Source of the DNA: Candidatus Zixiibacteriota bacterium
Lineage (GTDB): Bacteria > Zixibacteria > MSB-5A5 > JAABVY01
DNA: 64,000 bases
Direction: 5' to 3'
Assembly (NCBI GenBank): GCA_011056555.1
Contig: DSEQ01000028.1
Location: 1-64,000, forward strand
Shown in pieces: positions 42,936 to 51,890 of this stretch (positions are counted from its first letter, which is position 1; each line of letters starts with the position of its first letter). Position numbers and translations under genes: made by a program. The notes beneath the pieces are model-generated. The model was not told where the DNA came from. It searched no databases and was given only the letters and a program-made list of their open reading frames with translations.

Positions 42936-43832
42936 ATGAATGCCGTAACCAGAGGGATTATCTTCACGTTGTTTTTTATCACCCTTTTTATGCTTGATCG
43001 CGACCTGCATGCGCAAGAGGAGGAACCCGACGAAATTGAATCACTGGAAACAGTTGAGATCGAGGATGTTACCTCGGAATGGTGGCAGAATGAAAGGGCA
43101 TACGCTGTTCTGGACCGAGCTATCAATGTCATGACGGCCAGAACAATGCGCATGAATTCTTTTATAATAATAATCGATCACCGTTTTCGGCAACCAGTAT
43201 CGGAAGAACCGTTTCATGATTTGCTGGGTTTCGATGCCGGCGGTCTGAAAGTGGGGCTGGGATTACGATATGGTATCTATTACAATCTTGATGCGGGAAT
43301 TTATCGCCTTAACGGCACCGGCGAAGCCTTTGATGTGTATGAATTTGATGCAAAATACCGGCCCTTGCGACAGGAGAAGCATGCCTTCGATCTGGCGCTG
43401 CGCGCCGGCGTAACCTGGTTCTCACAGCAGGATCTTGAGGATGCCACCGGATTCTTCGGACAGCTTTTGATGAACAGGCTGTTCGCACATCGGCTGAATA
43501 TCGGCAGCGGGCTGCTATATCATTCGGAGTCCTCTAATGAAGTCAAGTCAACAGAGGATGACGATTTTTCAGTGGCGATTCCCGCCTATGTTGAGTTCCG
43601 CATCAGCGGCCGTTTCATGGTGAATGTCGAGGCAGTACACAGCATCGCAGGATATGGCTCATCACGGCCTGTATTCTCAACTGGTATCAAGATACTGACC
43701 AATCGGCACACATTTGCCATCATGGTGACCAATACAAGATATATATCAGCCGATGGCATTGTTGCGAATTCGCCTAATGGCCTGGATGATCTTGCGCTCG
43801 GATTTTACATCACACGGGAACTCAATCTATAG
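42936..43832 (+). CDS. DUF5777 family beta-barrel protein
   Basis: 298 residues. Signal peptide about 1-26 (ends LHAQE), then an acidic linker (EEEPDEIESLETVEIEDV). The DUF5777 body has the family motif IDHRFRQPVSEEPFHDLLGFD followed by LKVGLGLRYGIYYNLDAGIYR, and strands ending GFYITRELNL. DUF5777 barrels occur in Bacteroidota and relatives beside YceI-like, cytochrome and quinone-linked genes. It immediately follows the cytochrome gene and precedes the Rieske gene by 26 nt. Confidence 0.85.
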   Translation: MNAVTRGIIFTLFFITLFMLDRDLHAQEEEPDEIESLETVEIEDVTSEWWQNERAYAVLDRAINVMTARTMRMNSFIIIIDHRFRQPVSEEPFHDLLGFDAGGLKVGLGLRYGIYYNLDAGIYRLNGTGEAFDVYEFDAKYRPLRQEKHAFDLALRAGVTWFSQQDLEDATGFFGQLLMNRLFAHRLNIGSGLLYHSESSNEVKSTEDDDFSVAIPAYVEFRISGRFMVNVEAVHSIAGYGSSRPVFSTGIKILTNRHTFAIMVTNTRYISADGIVANSPNGLDDLALGFYITRELNL

Positions 43833-43858
43833 ATAAGTTCAAGAAAAAGGAGTTTGTC

Positions 43859-44335
43859 TTGATCAACCGCAGGAAAGCACTGAAATTTCTCACCATAATC
43901 GGGGGCGCGCTGCTCTGGCCGGCATCATGGCTCCAGGCTCAGGCACAGAAGATAGCATTCAAAATTAACAAAGTAGCTAAGCTCCGGGAAGTGCACGGCT
44001 GGGCTATTTTGAAGATTAAAGACAGACAAATTCTATTCGTGCGGGACAGCGAGAACACGATCAAGGCGCTCAATCCAATCTGCACACACAAGCAATGCAC
44101 TGTTGAATATTCCAGGGAGAAAGGCCGTATTGTCTGCCCCTGTCATGGCTCTGAATATGCCCTTGACGGCCGCGTGCTGAAAGAGCCCTCCACCGAACCG
44201 CTTGGCATTTATGAATCCGAACTGCGCCAGGACGGCCTGATTGTGGTGACCCTGGAGGAGATCAAGTATACCGAGATGAAAAAAGAGAATGGCGAATCAA
44301 GTGAGAATAAAAAAGAGCAAAAGGACGGGCAATGA
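43859..44335 (+). CDS. Rieske [2Fe-2S] protein with Tat-like signal
   Basis: 158 residues from TTG 43859 (AAGGAG, 6-nt spacing). A twin-arginine motif NRRKALKFLTII (residues 3-14) and a hydrophobic stretch precede the Rieske domain. Cluster ligands are visible as CTHKQC (about 79-84) and CPCHGSEY (about 98-105), giving the C-x-H / C-x2-H pattern; the second Cys pair for a disulfide is also present (KQC and CPC). The C terminus is a Lys/Glu-rich tail. Small Rieske proteins without a cytochrome b partner are known; here the partners are a cytochrome c, a barrel and a DUF2231 membrane protein. Confidence 0.92.
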   Translation: MINRRKALKFLTIIGGALLWPASWLQAQAQKIAFKINKVAKLREVHGWAILKIKDRQILFVRDSENTIKALNPICTHKQCTVEYSREKGRIVCPCHGSEYALDGRVLKEPSTEPLGIYESELRQDGLIVVTLEEIKYTEMKKENGESSENKKEQKDGQ

Positions 44336-44940
44336 GGCATATAACCGTAATTCTAACCCTGGTATTTCTGCTTCTTCCAATTAGCGCAGCGCATACCCAG
44401 GGTAATACAGCAGACAGCGACACCGCTGCCGACACTCCGGTCGGAGAGGTCGAGGAATTCGAGATGGTTGAGGATGTAGTTGATGTCACCGAGCAGGAGA
44501 CAAGTCTGGGGCTGTTCGAAATCATCGGCCGTATGCATCCAGCCACAGTACACTTCCCCATCAGTTGGCTGTTTCTTCTTTTCCTGACCGAAATGATCGC
44601 ATTCATCTACAATAAACCGGCCTGGCACAGGGCGGGGTTCTATATCCTTATAATGGCGGTCCTGAGTATTGCGGCGGCTGCCGCCACCGGATTGATCAAT
44701 GCCTCCAATCAGGAGCTGGAGGGAGAACTGCATTCGCTCATGATTACACATCGAAACCTGAATTATGTGGTCGCGGGTCTGAGCGTCCTCGCTCTCGGGA
44801 TACGCATTGGAAGACGCAGCCTTTCCGGGTATCTTCACGGAATTTATTTGGCGTTTATAGTAGTCGCTACCGTTCTGGTTTTAATATCCGGACATCTGGG
44901 ATCCAAGATGGTCTACGGTCTGAAGTATCTTCCCTTTTAG
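44332..44940 (+). CDS. DUF2231-type integral membrane protein
   Basis: 202 residues; start overlaps the Rieske stop (ATGA). A cleavable signal (ISAAHTQG near residue 22) and an acidic linker precede four transmembrane segments. The DUF2231 motif is IGRMHPATVHFPISWLFLLFL (about 64-84), and further His residues lie at HSLMITHRNLNYV. The conserved histidines could bind heme b, making this the quinone-side membrane component of the set. This is inference from residue type and context. Last gene of the operon; convergent with the TetR gene. Confidence 0.85.
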   Translation: MRHITVILTLVFLLLPISAAHTQGNTADSDTAADTPVGEVEEFEMVEDVVDVTEQETSLGLFEIIGRMHPATVHFPISWLFLLFLTEMIAFIYNKPAWHRAGFYILIMAVLSIAAAAATGLINASNQELEGELHSLMITHRNLNYVVAGLSVLALGIRIGRRSLSGYLHGIYLAFIVVATVLVLISGHLGSKMVYGLKYLPF

Positions 44941-44941
44941 T

Positions 44942-45541
44942 TCAGCCTTTATCCTCGTCACTGAAGAGCCCGTTACTGAGAAGATCCATCATCATGGCAA
45001 ACCTGTTTTCAAAGATATCATCCTCAGATTTTTCCGGGTACAGTGATTTGATATTTGACTTCATTAGATGTGAGAAAACCATCATCGATTCTATCAATAT
45101 AAAAACAGTATAAATGTCTTTGATTCTTATCTGTCCGTCCCATATGAATTTCTGAAGTTTCTCGAGGAATTCAGAGGGATAGAGGACATGACTGTAGATC
45201 GAACCAAAAAACTGCACCCCTTCGGCAATTCCCCAGGCTATCAACTGCACCAGCCTTGGATTTTCGAGGAGCCAGCGATCATAGAGTTTTAAGGATTTTC
45301 GAAGAAACTGACGCGGGTCATCGATATCCTGTGCCACAAAACCGCTTGCTGAGACCAATGGTTCCGAGTACTCTTTAAGAAGTTCCCGGAAGAGGCGCTC
45401 CTTGTCGACAAACAGGGCCCGCGCCGCACCTTCATCCAGTCCCGCACGCTCGGAGATCGCCTTCATGGAAGTTGCCTTTATTCCGTGTTCCGTAAATTCC
45501 TCGACAGCGGCATCGAATATCTTCTTTCTCTCATCCTGCAT
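44942..45541 (-). CDS. TetR family transcriptional regulator
   Basis: 199 residues. N-terminal TetR helix-turn-helix is recognisable (KIFDAAVEEFTEHGIKATSMKAISERAGLDEGAARALFVDKERLF, residues 7-50); the C-terminal ligand domain resembles TetR_C members of Bacteroidota and relatives. It converges on the DUF2231 gene, so it may or may not control that operon. A 12-bp perfect palindrome lies 14 nt upstream of the start and could be its own operator. Confidence 0.92.
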   Translation of the reverse strand: MQDERKKIFDAAVEEFTEHGIKATSMKAISERAGLDEGAARALFVDKERLFRELLKEYSEPLVSASGFVAQDIDDPRQFLRKSLKLYDRWLLENPRLVQLIAWGIAEGVQFFGSIYSHVLYPSEFLEKLQKFIWDGQIRIKDIYTVFILIESMMVFSHLMKSNIKSLYPEKSEDDIFENRFAMMMDLLSNGLFSDEDKG

Positions 45542-45554
45542 ACCTGCAATTTAA

Positions 45555-45566
45555 ATCTTTAAAGAT
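45555..45566. promoter_or_regulatory. Palindrome upstream of the TetR gene, possible operator
   Basis: ATCTTTAAAGAT is a perfect 12-bp palindrome between the TetR start and the terminator at 45577. Position fits autoregulation, but such AT-rich palindromes also occur by chance. Confidence 0.3.
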
Positions 45567-45576
45567 GATTAGCCAG

Positions 45577-45603
45577 AAAAAAAGCCCCGCGCTAAGCGGG
45601 GCT
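45577..45603 (-). terminator. Intrinsic terminator of the 985-residue dockerin gene
   Basis: AGCCCCGC / GCGGGGCT stem, 5-nt loop, followed on the minus strand by seven T. It ends the gene whose stop is at 45627. Confidence 0.85.
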
Positions 45604-45626
45604 TGAAAAAAATACTTTCTTTTTAT

Positions 45627-48584
45627 TTAACATTCGGGAAAACCATCGCCATCGGGATCGCACGGAGTATTCCCCCCCTGGAAGATATAGACGATGATAT
45701 AAACAGCATCAGTAAGATTTATGATAGAATCACAATTGACATCTGCAGACTCGAACGTTGAAGGCTGCGGACCCTCCAGGAAAATATAGTTCAGGAGGTA
45801 TATTGCGTCCGCTACATTAATCTCATTATCGAGATTAATATTACCGCAATAAGGCACCTCGGGAACTTCAAACGTGAATATATCCTCTACAGAATTGGGG
45901 ACAGTCGAATTAAATCTGGCGATCGTCCCATAATCCGGATGATTCAGGGAGCCGGAAAAATCATTGAAGACAACCCTGCCAAGATGGAAATCATCTGGCC
46001 AGACATAGCCGGCATCCATGGCATTCTGGGGAAGCGGTTCGGCGGGATATTCAGTTTCGGCTATATATACTCTGTCCCCCCAGCTCCAGCCGCCGGAAGC
46101 ATCATCATCAATAATAAAGAAGAAGTCTCTTCTGTCAGGAGTTGGGCTATCACCTTCGTAGTGCCAGACCTCGAAAGGAGCCCTGTTGGGCCATTTCTCA
46201 TCTGTAAGCCAGTCGTAGTATTCACTTCCAGTTTCGGTAAACCTGATTTCCCATGATTCAACTCCGATCAAACCGCGCCAGTTGAATCTGGCCCGGGCCT
46301 GATCGGTGCTGCCACCGATATCCGAGGAAATAAACCAATCACCAGTTGAATTCATAGACCAGAAAACATTATCCGGTGGATCAACAGGTCCAAACGCGCT
46401 GTAAGTCTCGATAACACCTCCCCCATAATCATTGGCTGGAGGCGCAATTCCCGGCTCGGGTCCGATCACACGCACCATGATACCGTCCACGATCTCATAA
46501 TCATAACCGCCGCTTTGGTTGCTCTGATTGAAAAGTAGTGTCACGAAGTCGCGTTCAAGGTTCCAAGTACCATCCGGATTGAAATTTACTTCATAGCTGC
46601 CGGGAACAGTCTGTTCCATGTCAAGATATTCGATCACTACAATACCATCCGAGTTACCGGCGATGTGGTCGGCAGTGTCCGTGTACTCCACCACGGGACT
46701 GCTCTCAGGAATGACTGTCAATGCCTCAATCGGAGTTTCAAGCGTAGCCGCATTGAAGCCGAGGAAGTTTATACCGGCGAAGACAGAATCTTCCGGACGA
46801 ACATCCTCTATGTTTACCATGTAATATGTAACGGCAAAATGATATGGATTATCATTTATTATCGGGCCGCCCATAACCATATCTTCATCCAGATATAGGT
46901 AATTTGCAATTCCTGATTCGCTGCCCACCTGAACGACTCTCAGCTCCGGCAGGCCGGATACAGGATTTATTACCCAATTGTAAATTGCCTGAAAATCCCA
47001 GGGACGAGGAACAGAATCACATTCTTCATTAGGAGGCTCTCCCGTACAATCAATGACATATTCGCCCGCGACATTATAAAAGCTCTGCATCAGCTCAGCT
47101 GCATCCATATCAAAAGTCGCTATTTTGTGCCAGGGCCCGGACTCGCTTTCGCCCTGATATATGTTATATCCTTCGAAGACAAAGAACTGATCAAGAGGAT
47201 CGAGATAATCCTGATAGTAGTTTTCCATGTCGGATGTCCAGACCAAGTCAATCGCACCATCAAGACCTCGGCCATAAGCTTCAAATCCAACGGGCGCACT
47301 GGGAATATCGAAGAAGTTATCATAGACCATCTGAATAATCTGATCATGCTCTTTCAGATTAGTAATACTTTCAAGCCTATTGGATCCCTGCCCAACAGCT
47401 ATTGCGGCCACTATTTCCTGGGTATCTCCCGGCATCATGTCAAAGGGTCCGGTGCTCATCATGAAGCGCCGATCATCAGCAGCCACATCCAGCCATCCCG
47501 TACCGGCTACGGGATCACCGGGGTGCATAAATGTGGTTATGTTACCAAACGGATCAACCAATGGCGCACCGCTTATTGAGTCGCCTTTCATGTAATTATA
47601 AGATTCAATGGGTGAATGTGGATCGGTACCGTTGATATATTTATTGAATGATGTCATGGGCATATTTTTGTAACCATATATCCATTCACCCATAAAAATT
47701 GCGCTGTCTGTGGGATCTCCGGGTATTATCGGTCCCTGCAGGAAGTCAAAGCCGACTGCCGGAACTGCTGTACCATAAATAGCATCCCCTCCCGACTCAT
47801 TATAGCAATAACCGAGCGATAATACCGTATCACATCCAACCAGATCATCTCCTGCATCTCCCACATCAGGGTCGCACCAGAGGGATATATATGTATCATC
47901 CAGAGTATTTCCGCCCTCATTGATGATCAGGAATTTCATAAAGATTACCTGTCCCAGAGTACCCGGGCTTCCATAAGCGAACGATGTCTGCTGAATCTCT
48001 AAACCCAGCGGACTTGTATTACCGGCGTCAATGTTATGCTGCGAGGGATCGGCATCATTGAATACCGACCAGCACATCTGATCACCGTATAATTTGGGAT
48101 CACCGAATTCATCCACCGGCGCACCCTGATCCACGGGCCAGTTGGCATAATCGGGATTAGTTACCTCATTGTCGCCGCGGTTGATCTTATAGACCTTATA
48201 ATCCGGACCGTCAGGTAAAGGCTGCCAACTTTCCATATTGCCGGGAGCATATTCTGATCCATATTCCGCTACCGTAACCCTGGTTTCTCCATTGACCATG
48301 GCGCCCACCCACAGTCCGGCGGCATAAACGACAGTCTTTTGTGTGCCGCGAGGAAAATACAGACCGTCTGTCTTACCAAGAAAATTGGTGTTATCATACG
48401 CAAAATTCCCGTCATTATAAATAAAACACAACAGATTATTGATATCCAAGTAGGTATCAGTGTCCAGGTAACGAGCGATTGTCGCCGATTGATCTTTGCT
48501 CCTATCCTCAGGCGCGCTCCAGGCTATCGTGCCTGGTATGACTAATGCGGCAATTAATAGAATACATAATCGGGTGCGCTTCAT
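45627..48584 (-). CDS. Large secreted dockerin protein
   Basis: 985 residues. GGGAGG is 5 nt before ATG 48584. Signal peptide about 1-24 (ends AWSA). The body is rich in Asp, Tyr and Trp and reads like a surface protein; the first 400 residues contain YFPRGTQKTVVYAAGLWVGA and the motif MMPGDTQEIVAAIAVGQGSN, which are common in long FCB-group secreted proteins often fused to Fn3 or T9SS sorting domains. A Fn3-like domain (about 430-630) follows. The dockerin is at about 913-973 (NINLDNEINVADAIYLLNYI, CDSIINLTDAVYIIVYI), and the C terminus is CDPDGDGFPEC, as in the protein at 10805-11998. No FlgD domain. Function unknown. Confidence 0.85.
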   Translation of the reverse strand: MKRTRLCILLIAALVIPGTIAWSAPEDRSKDQSATIARYLDTDTYLDINNLLCFIYNDGNFAYDNTNFLGKTDGLYFPRGTQKTVVYAAGLWVGAMVNGETRVTVAEYGSEYAPGNMESWQPLPDGPDYKVYKINRGDNEVTNPDYANWPVDQGAPVDEFGDPKLYGDQMCWSVFNDADPSQHNIDAGNTSPLGLEIQQTSFAYGSPGTLGQVIFMKFLIINEGGNTLDDTYISLWCDPDVGDAGDDLVGCDTVLSLGYCYNESGGDAIYGTAVPAVGFDFLQGPIIPGDPTDSAIFMGEWIYGYKNMPMTSFNKYINGTDPHSPIESYNYMKGDSISGAPLVDPFGNITTFMHPGDPVAGTGWLDVAADDRRFMMSTGPFDMMPGDTQEIVAAIAVGQGSNRLESITNLKEHDQIIQMVYDNFFDIPSAPVGFEAYGRGLDGAIDLVWTSDMENYYQDYLDPLDQFFVFEGYNIYQGESESGPWHKIATFDMDAAELMQSFYNVAGEYVIDCTGEPPNEECDSVPRPWDFQAIYNWVINPVSGLPELRVVQVGSESGIANYLYLDEDMVMGGPIINDNPYHFAVTYYMVNIEDVRPEDSVFAGINFLGFNAATLETPIEALTVIPESSPVVEYTDTADHIAGNSDGIVVIEYLDMEQTVPGSYEVNFNPDGTWNLERDFVTLLFNQSNQSGGYDYEIVDGIMVRVIGPEPGIAPPANDYGGGVIETYSAFGPVDPPDNVFWSMNSTGDWFISSDIGGSTDQARARFNWRGLIGVESWEIRFTETGSEYYDWLTDEKWPNRAPFEVWHYEGDSPTPDRRDFFFIIDDDASGGWSWGDRVYIAETEYPAEPLPQNAMDAGYVWPDDFHLGRVVFNDFSGSLNHPDYGTIARFNSTVPNSVEDIFTFEVPEVPYCGNINLDNEINVADAIYLLNYIFLEGPQPSTFESADVNCDSIINLTDAVYIIVYIFQGGNTPCDPDGDGFPEC

Positions 48585-48760
48585 GGTTCCTCCCTATCAA
48601 TATCCCATATGAATTACATTTTTCCGGGATAAATATTTTATGGTTTTCCTGCTTTATAATAAGACGATTACCTCATTTCTGCGTTTAGCCAATAATCTAC
48701 CCCGGCATCCATCAGCCGGACTCGATTTCAGCAGTATCCTTGTATGTGGTAGACACTTTA

Positions 48761-48788
48761 AATCTACAAATTGTCGCATATTTGTCAA
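48761..48788 (-). promoter_or_regulatory. Sigma-70-type promoter of the large dockerin gene
   Basis: On the minus strand TTGACA (48783-48788), 16-nt spacer, TAGATT (48761-48766), about 180 bp before the ATG at 48584. Predicted leader about 170 nt. Confidence 0.5.
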
Positions 48789-48854
48789 TCTTTAACAGGG
48801 TAAAACAGTAATCTTTCGGACCCTCAATTAATTTGCATTTTTTGAAAATATTCA

Positions 48855-48882
48855 TTGAAAATTGGATTTTAAATCGTATATA
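48855..48882 (+). promoter_or_regulatory. Possible promoter of the ferredoxin gene
   Basis: TTGAAA (48855-48860), 16-nt spacer, TATATA (48877-48882), about 80 nt before the ferredoxin ATG. AT-rich surroundings make chance matches likely. Confidence 0.4.
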
Positions 48883-48964
48883 GTCAAGATATTAAAAACA
48901 GCAATTTTGCTTTTTGAGCATAATTTAGGACAATAAATATCCTAAAAATCAGGAGGTTATCCAA

Positions 48965-49156
48965 ATGAAGGTTAAAGTTGACAAGGAACTCTGCACCGGC
49001 GACAGCATCTGCGTCGACCTTTGCCCGGAAGTCTTTGAAATGAATGATGATGATCAGGCTGAAGTGATTGTTGATGTGGTTCCGGAGGAGTTTGAAGATG
49101 CGGTCCGTGAAGCTGCCGAAAGCTGCCCCGAGGGCTGTATTTATATCGAAGAGTAG
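48965..49156 (+). CDS. Small ferredoxin with Asp in place of one cluster Cys
   Basis: 63 residues; GGAGG is 8 nt before the ATG. Ligand pattern CTGDSICVDLCP (Cys10, Asp13, Cys16, Cys20) and CPEG (Cys54) matches the Pyrococcus-type monocluster ferredoxin, in which an aspartate replaces the second cysteine and the cluster can interconvert between [3Fe-4S] and [4Fe-4S]. An extra Cys58 is present. Highly acidic, cytoplasmic. Monocistronic by its promoter and terminator. A general low-potential electron carrier; its partner is not evident from context. Confidence 0.93.
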   Translation: MKVKVDKELCTGDSICVDLCPEVFEMNDDDQAEVIVDVVPEEFEDAVREAAESCPEGCIYIEE

Positions 49157-49220
49157 TCAATAATCGATAATAATTCGGCGACTTTCAGCTGCACCAGCAG
49201 CTACATATAGATTATTAATG

Positions 49221-49248
49221 AGCCGGAGTTTCGACGCTCCGGCTTTTT
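49221..49248 (+). terminator. Intrinsic terminator after the ferredoxin gene
   Basis: AGCCGGAG / CTCCGGCT stem with 8-nt loop followed by TTTTT on the plus strand, 65 nt after the ferredoxin stop. Confidence 0.85.
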
Positions 49249-49331
49249 ATTATCCCGGACAGTTGCTATCGGGCTCCTTTGAGCTTATATTCATTCTCGA
49301 CGACATAATCTATAATAAGAAAGGATTCAAT

Positions 49332-49982
49332 ATGACATTATTCACAGAGAGGCTTCATGAAGCCGGCAAGGATGTCTGGAAGAAGCTTCTGAGTCATGAA
49401 TTCCTGCAGACGACTTACAGGCAGGAAATTGCCGATGAGACTTTTGCTCAATGGGTCAGGCAGGATTATATTTTCGTGCGCGAGGCAATTCCCTTTATAG
49501 CTTTTATAACTGGACGCGCCCCGCTAAATCTGAGATCGCAGCTGGCTAATATTATCGGCATGCTGGTAAAGGAGCTGGGGATGTTCGAGGAGATGGCCGA
49601 TCAGCACAAGATCAGCCTGGAAAACATCAATCCCTCCCCCACATGCCATGCTTACCTGCAATATCTTTACTCTACGGGGAATATCTGCCCCGTTGAGGAG
49701 TCATTCACAGTATTGTATTCTGCGGAGAAAGCTTATTACGATTCATGGAAGACGGTCAAGGATAACTTGCAATCGGAAAGCAAGTGGCAAAGATTCATCG
49801 ATTACTGGTCCTCGGATGATTTCGGGGCCTATGTCAAATGGATCGCGGGTGAGTTGAACAGGCTGGCTGAGGGACTTCCGGAGCATAAGCTGAAGAAGAT
49901 GGAGGAGCATTATATCACCACCGGCCGCTACGAATATCTCTTCTGGACCATGGCCCAGACTTCCGAAAAATGGCCGGTTTGA
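49332..49982 (+). CDS. tenA: TenA/thiaminase-II-like family protein
   Basis: 216 residues from ATG 49332 (AAGGA, 7-nt spacing); the longer frame runs back through the ferredoxin terminator and is rejected. All-helical heme-oxygenase-like/TENA fold: FTERLHEAGKDVWKKLLSHEFLQ at the start, FAQWVRQDYIFVREAIPFIAF, SPTCHAYLQYLYSTG (containing the family Cys region) and a C-terminal YITTGRYEYLFWTMAQ. TenA hydrolyses aminopyrimidine thiamin breakdown products; distant members of this fold (TenA_C, PqqC-like) act otherwise. No thi genes or TPP riboswitch nearby, so function is only family-level. Confidence 0.82.
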   Translation: MTLFTERLHEAGKDVWKKLLSHEFLQTTYRQEIADETFAQWVRQDYIFVREAIPFIAFITGRAPLNLRSQLANIIGMLVKELGMFEEMADQHKISLENINPSPTCHAYLQYLYSTGNICPVEESFTVLYSAEKAYYDSWKTVKDNLQSESKWQRFIDYWSSDDFGAYVKWIAGELNRLAEGLPEHKLKKMEEHYITTGRYEYLFWTMAQTSEKWPV

Positions 49983-50023
49983 TTATGGCGCCTGATAAAA
50001 TAAGGAGTTAAGGCATTAAATTC

Positions 50024-50785
50024 TTATTTTTCACTGACGACAAGCATCTCAAAATCTTCTCTTGTCAGCCTGTCATTTCTCGAGAATGCGCCGAGTTTTG
50101 CTCCATATATATCGATCTTTTTATACCCGAGCGTCTTTAAGAGCCAGGTGATCTCACTGGGGACATAGTACCGCTCGTCACATTGCAGCTCTTTTTTGTT
50201 GCCCAAATCATCCTCTAATTCGGTAATATAGCGGTCCCTGAAAGTCATTAAATCAAATGTATTGCTTTTGTATTCAGCGTTGTCTTCCTTTGAAACTCTG
50301 GCGCAAAATTTCTCTACCGAATGATGGAGCGGGAATAGACCGTTCAAGGTTGTAAAAATAAACTTGCCGCCGTCTTTGATCGCCTTCGTGGCATTCCTGA
50401 GTATTTCGAAATTCATTTCATCCGTTTCCATTAGTGAGAAACCTCCCTCGCAAAGCATGATCGCGAGATCGAATTCATTCTGAAAGGGAAGTTTGCGGGC
50501 ATCATGTTTCTGAAAATCTATTTCCAGATTTTCTTGTTTTGCTTTCTCCCGGGCCCGGGAAAGCATGGATTCCGATAAATCTATGCCTGTAACATGGTAG
50601 CCTCTTTTGGAGAGTTCAATCGAATGCCTGCCGGTGCCGCATCCAATATCAATAATCTTCAATGACCTGTCATATCCGATTTCTTTTTCAATAAAGTCAC
50701 ATTCGCCAATAGTACCCTGCGTAAACTCTTCCGAATCGTATTTTCGGCCATAATTTTCAAACAACAGTTCATACCATCTTTTCAT
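50024..50785 (-). CDS. Class I SAM-dependent methyltransferase
   Basis: 253 residues from ATG 50785 (AGAGGA about 6-8 nt upstream); a 13-codon extension lacks support. Motif I is IIDIGCGTGRHSIELSKRGY (about 44-63), followed by VTGIDLSESML, a post-I acidic residue and FDLAIMLCEGGFSLM (motif II region). N-terminal WYELLFENYGRKYDSEEF fits the methyltransf_25 small-molecule type. Substrate unknown. Stands alone, preceded by a hairpin-rich intergenic region. Confidence 0.9.
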   Translation of the reverse strand: MKRWYELLFENYGRKYDSEEFTQGTIGECDFIEKEIGYDRSLKIIDIGCGTGRHSIELSKRGYHVTGIDLSESMLSRAREKAKQENLEIDFQKHDARKLPFQNEFDLAIMLCEGGFSLMETDEMNFEILRNATKAIKDGGKFIFTTLNGLFPLHHSVEKFCARVSKEDNAEYKSNTFDLMTFRDRYITELEDDLGNKKELQCDERYYVPSEITWLLKTLGYKKIDIYGAKLGAFSRNDRLTREDFEMLVVSEK

Positions 50786-50819
50786 TATTATTCCTCTTGC
50801 TCGGGTTACCCACCTGGCA

Positions 50820-50938
50820 CCCACATGAAATGTGGGCCGCAGGTCAGGCCGCTGACTGATTTAATCGGGTATCCTGCTATGTCTGATTTTGAAAAGCAGC
50901 ATAGCAGGTGAAATTCTCTTCGCCCACCTGATAGGTGG
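50820..50938. repeat. Three consecutive inverted repeats in an intergenic region
   Basis: CCCACAT/ATGTGGG at 50820-50836, CCTGCTATG/CATAGCAGG at 50873-50908 and CCACCT/AGGTGG at 50924-50938. CCCACCTG is also found at 50809-50816. Between the methyltransferase start and the stop of the gene at 50966. Could be a remnant of a repetitive element or a structured leader. Confidence 0.5.
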
Positions 50939-50965
50939 AGTACAAATGTTGCGGGGAAGCCTCTT

Positions 50966-51550
50966 TCAATCATGTGTAAACTCAATTGGCGGCAACACAT
51001 GATAAAAACCATCCTCATCTTTTAAGATGTTAATTATTGAATCTATAAGGGAATCAACGTTACCTCTTCGCTCTATTTTAAACCAAAAGTCTTTTGAAAA
51101 ATCATGAGTTGTGAAGTATTTCTGCCTGACTTCCGACCACTTTATTGTATCATATGGAACAGCATGTCTGCTTCTCTCAAGCGTATAAGCGTGAAAGTCA
51201 ACTAACACTTCGAGAAGTTCAGGCGAATTAATTATCACACCCTGCAATTGGCTTTCATCAGACAAAATCTCGATTTCACCAATTCGCATTATGCTGTCTA
51301 CTAACATATCCCCGAAAAGCCGCCATGACGGCAGGCTGTCCTGGCAATCGGGACATTCCCCTGTATGAAAATATATCCTGCTGATCCCTTTTGGAAAAAA
51401 CACTTTGTCGTAGTCAGCTGTGAAGCGCACCCAGTTATGTACAAAATCACCGTTGTCCGCATACAAAGTAGAAAATATGGCAAGCATTAATAACAGAGCG
51501 AGGATGAAAACGCTATAAGACCTTTTGGTCAACTTGCAAAGAAAATGCAT
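50966..51550 (-). CDS. Secreted protein of unknown function
   Basis: 194 residues from ATG 51550 (GGGAGG, 5-nt spacing). An N-terminal signal sequence (SVFILALLLMLAIFSTLYADN, residues 13-33) leads to a mature region with a CPDC motif (YFHTGECPDCQDSLPSW, about 62-78) that resembles a thioredoxin-type CxxC in position after a beta strand, but the rest does not clearly match. No family recognised. Lies beside a tRNA-Ser gene. Function unknown. Confidence 0.68.
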   Translation of the reverse strand: MHFLCKLTKRSYSVFILALLLMLAIFSTLYADNGDFVHNWVRFTADYDKVFFPKGISRIYFHTGECPDCQDSLPSWRLFGDMLVDSIMRIGEIEILSDESQLQGVIINSPELLEVLVDFHAYTLERSRHAVPYDTIKWSEVRQKYFTTHDFSKDFWFKIERRGNVDSLIDSIINILKDEDGFYHVLPPIEFTHD

Positions 51551-51660
51551 ACTGCCTCCCGAAACAATTCCATCAAGGTTTATAAAATATGTATATAAAA
51601 AGTGTAAACCATCTGCCCGGAATGAACTGTAAAGGATGTGCCCGGAATATACCAACAAAA

Positions 51661-51747
51661 CGGAGAGGCAGGGATTCGAACCCTGGAACGGGTTACCCCG
51701 TTAACTGCTTAGCAGGCAGCTGCCTTCAGCCGCTCGGCCACCTCTCC
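51661..51747 (-). tRNA. tRNA-Ser (anticodon GCU)
   Basis: On the minus strand the acceptor stem GGAGAGG pairs with CCTCTCC, the D-arm GGCCGAGCGGCTGAAGG is present, the anticodon loop CTGCTAA holds GCT, a long variable arm (TTAACGGGGTAACCCGTT) marks it as class II, and the T-arm is GGGTTCGAATCCC. The discriminator is G; CCA is not encoded. Confidence 0.95.
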
Positions 51748-51890
51748 GAATATAGAAATTCATAATAAGGAATCATATACATTAGGGCAAGCATAAAGTT
51801 GCCGCTCACTCAGGGGATTTATTCGAGCCTAATCACGAGCACGGTGATCCACGTCTTCTTCCGTTCAAATCCCTTTTCAAGTTCGAGGGA

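Noticed and set aside
49218-49331. Upstream extension of the TenA-like gene
   Set aside because: It runs through the intrinsic terminator of the ferredoxin gene and the true ATG has its own RBS.
49249-49331. Possible TPP riboswitch before the TenA-like gene
   Set aside because: The leader is too short and lacks the conserved CUGAGA and ACC elements of the thi-box.
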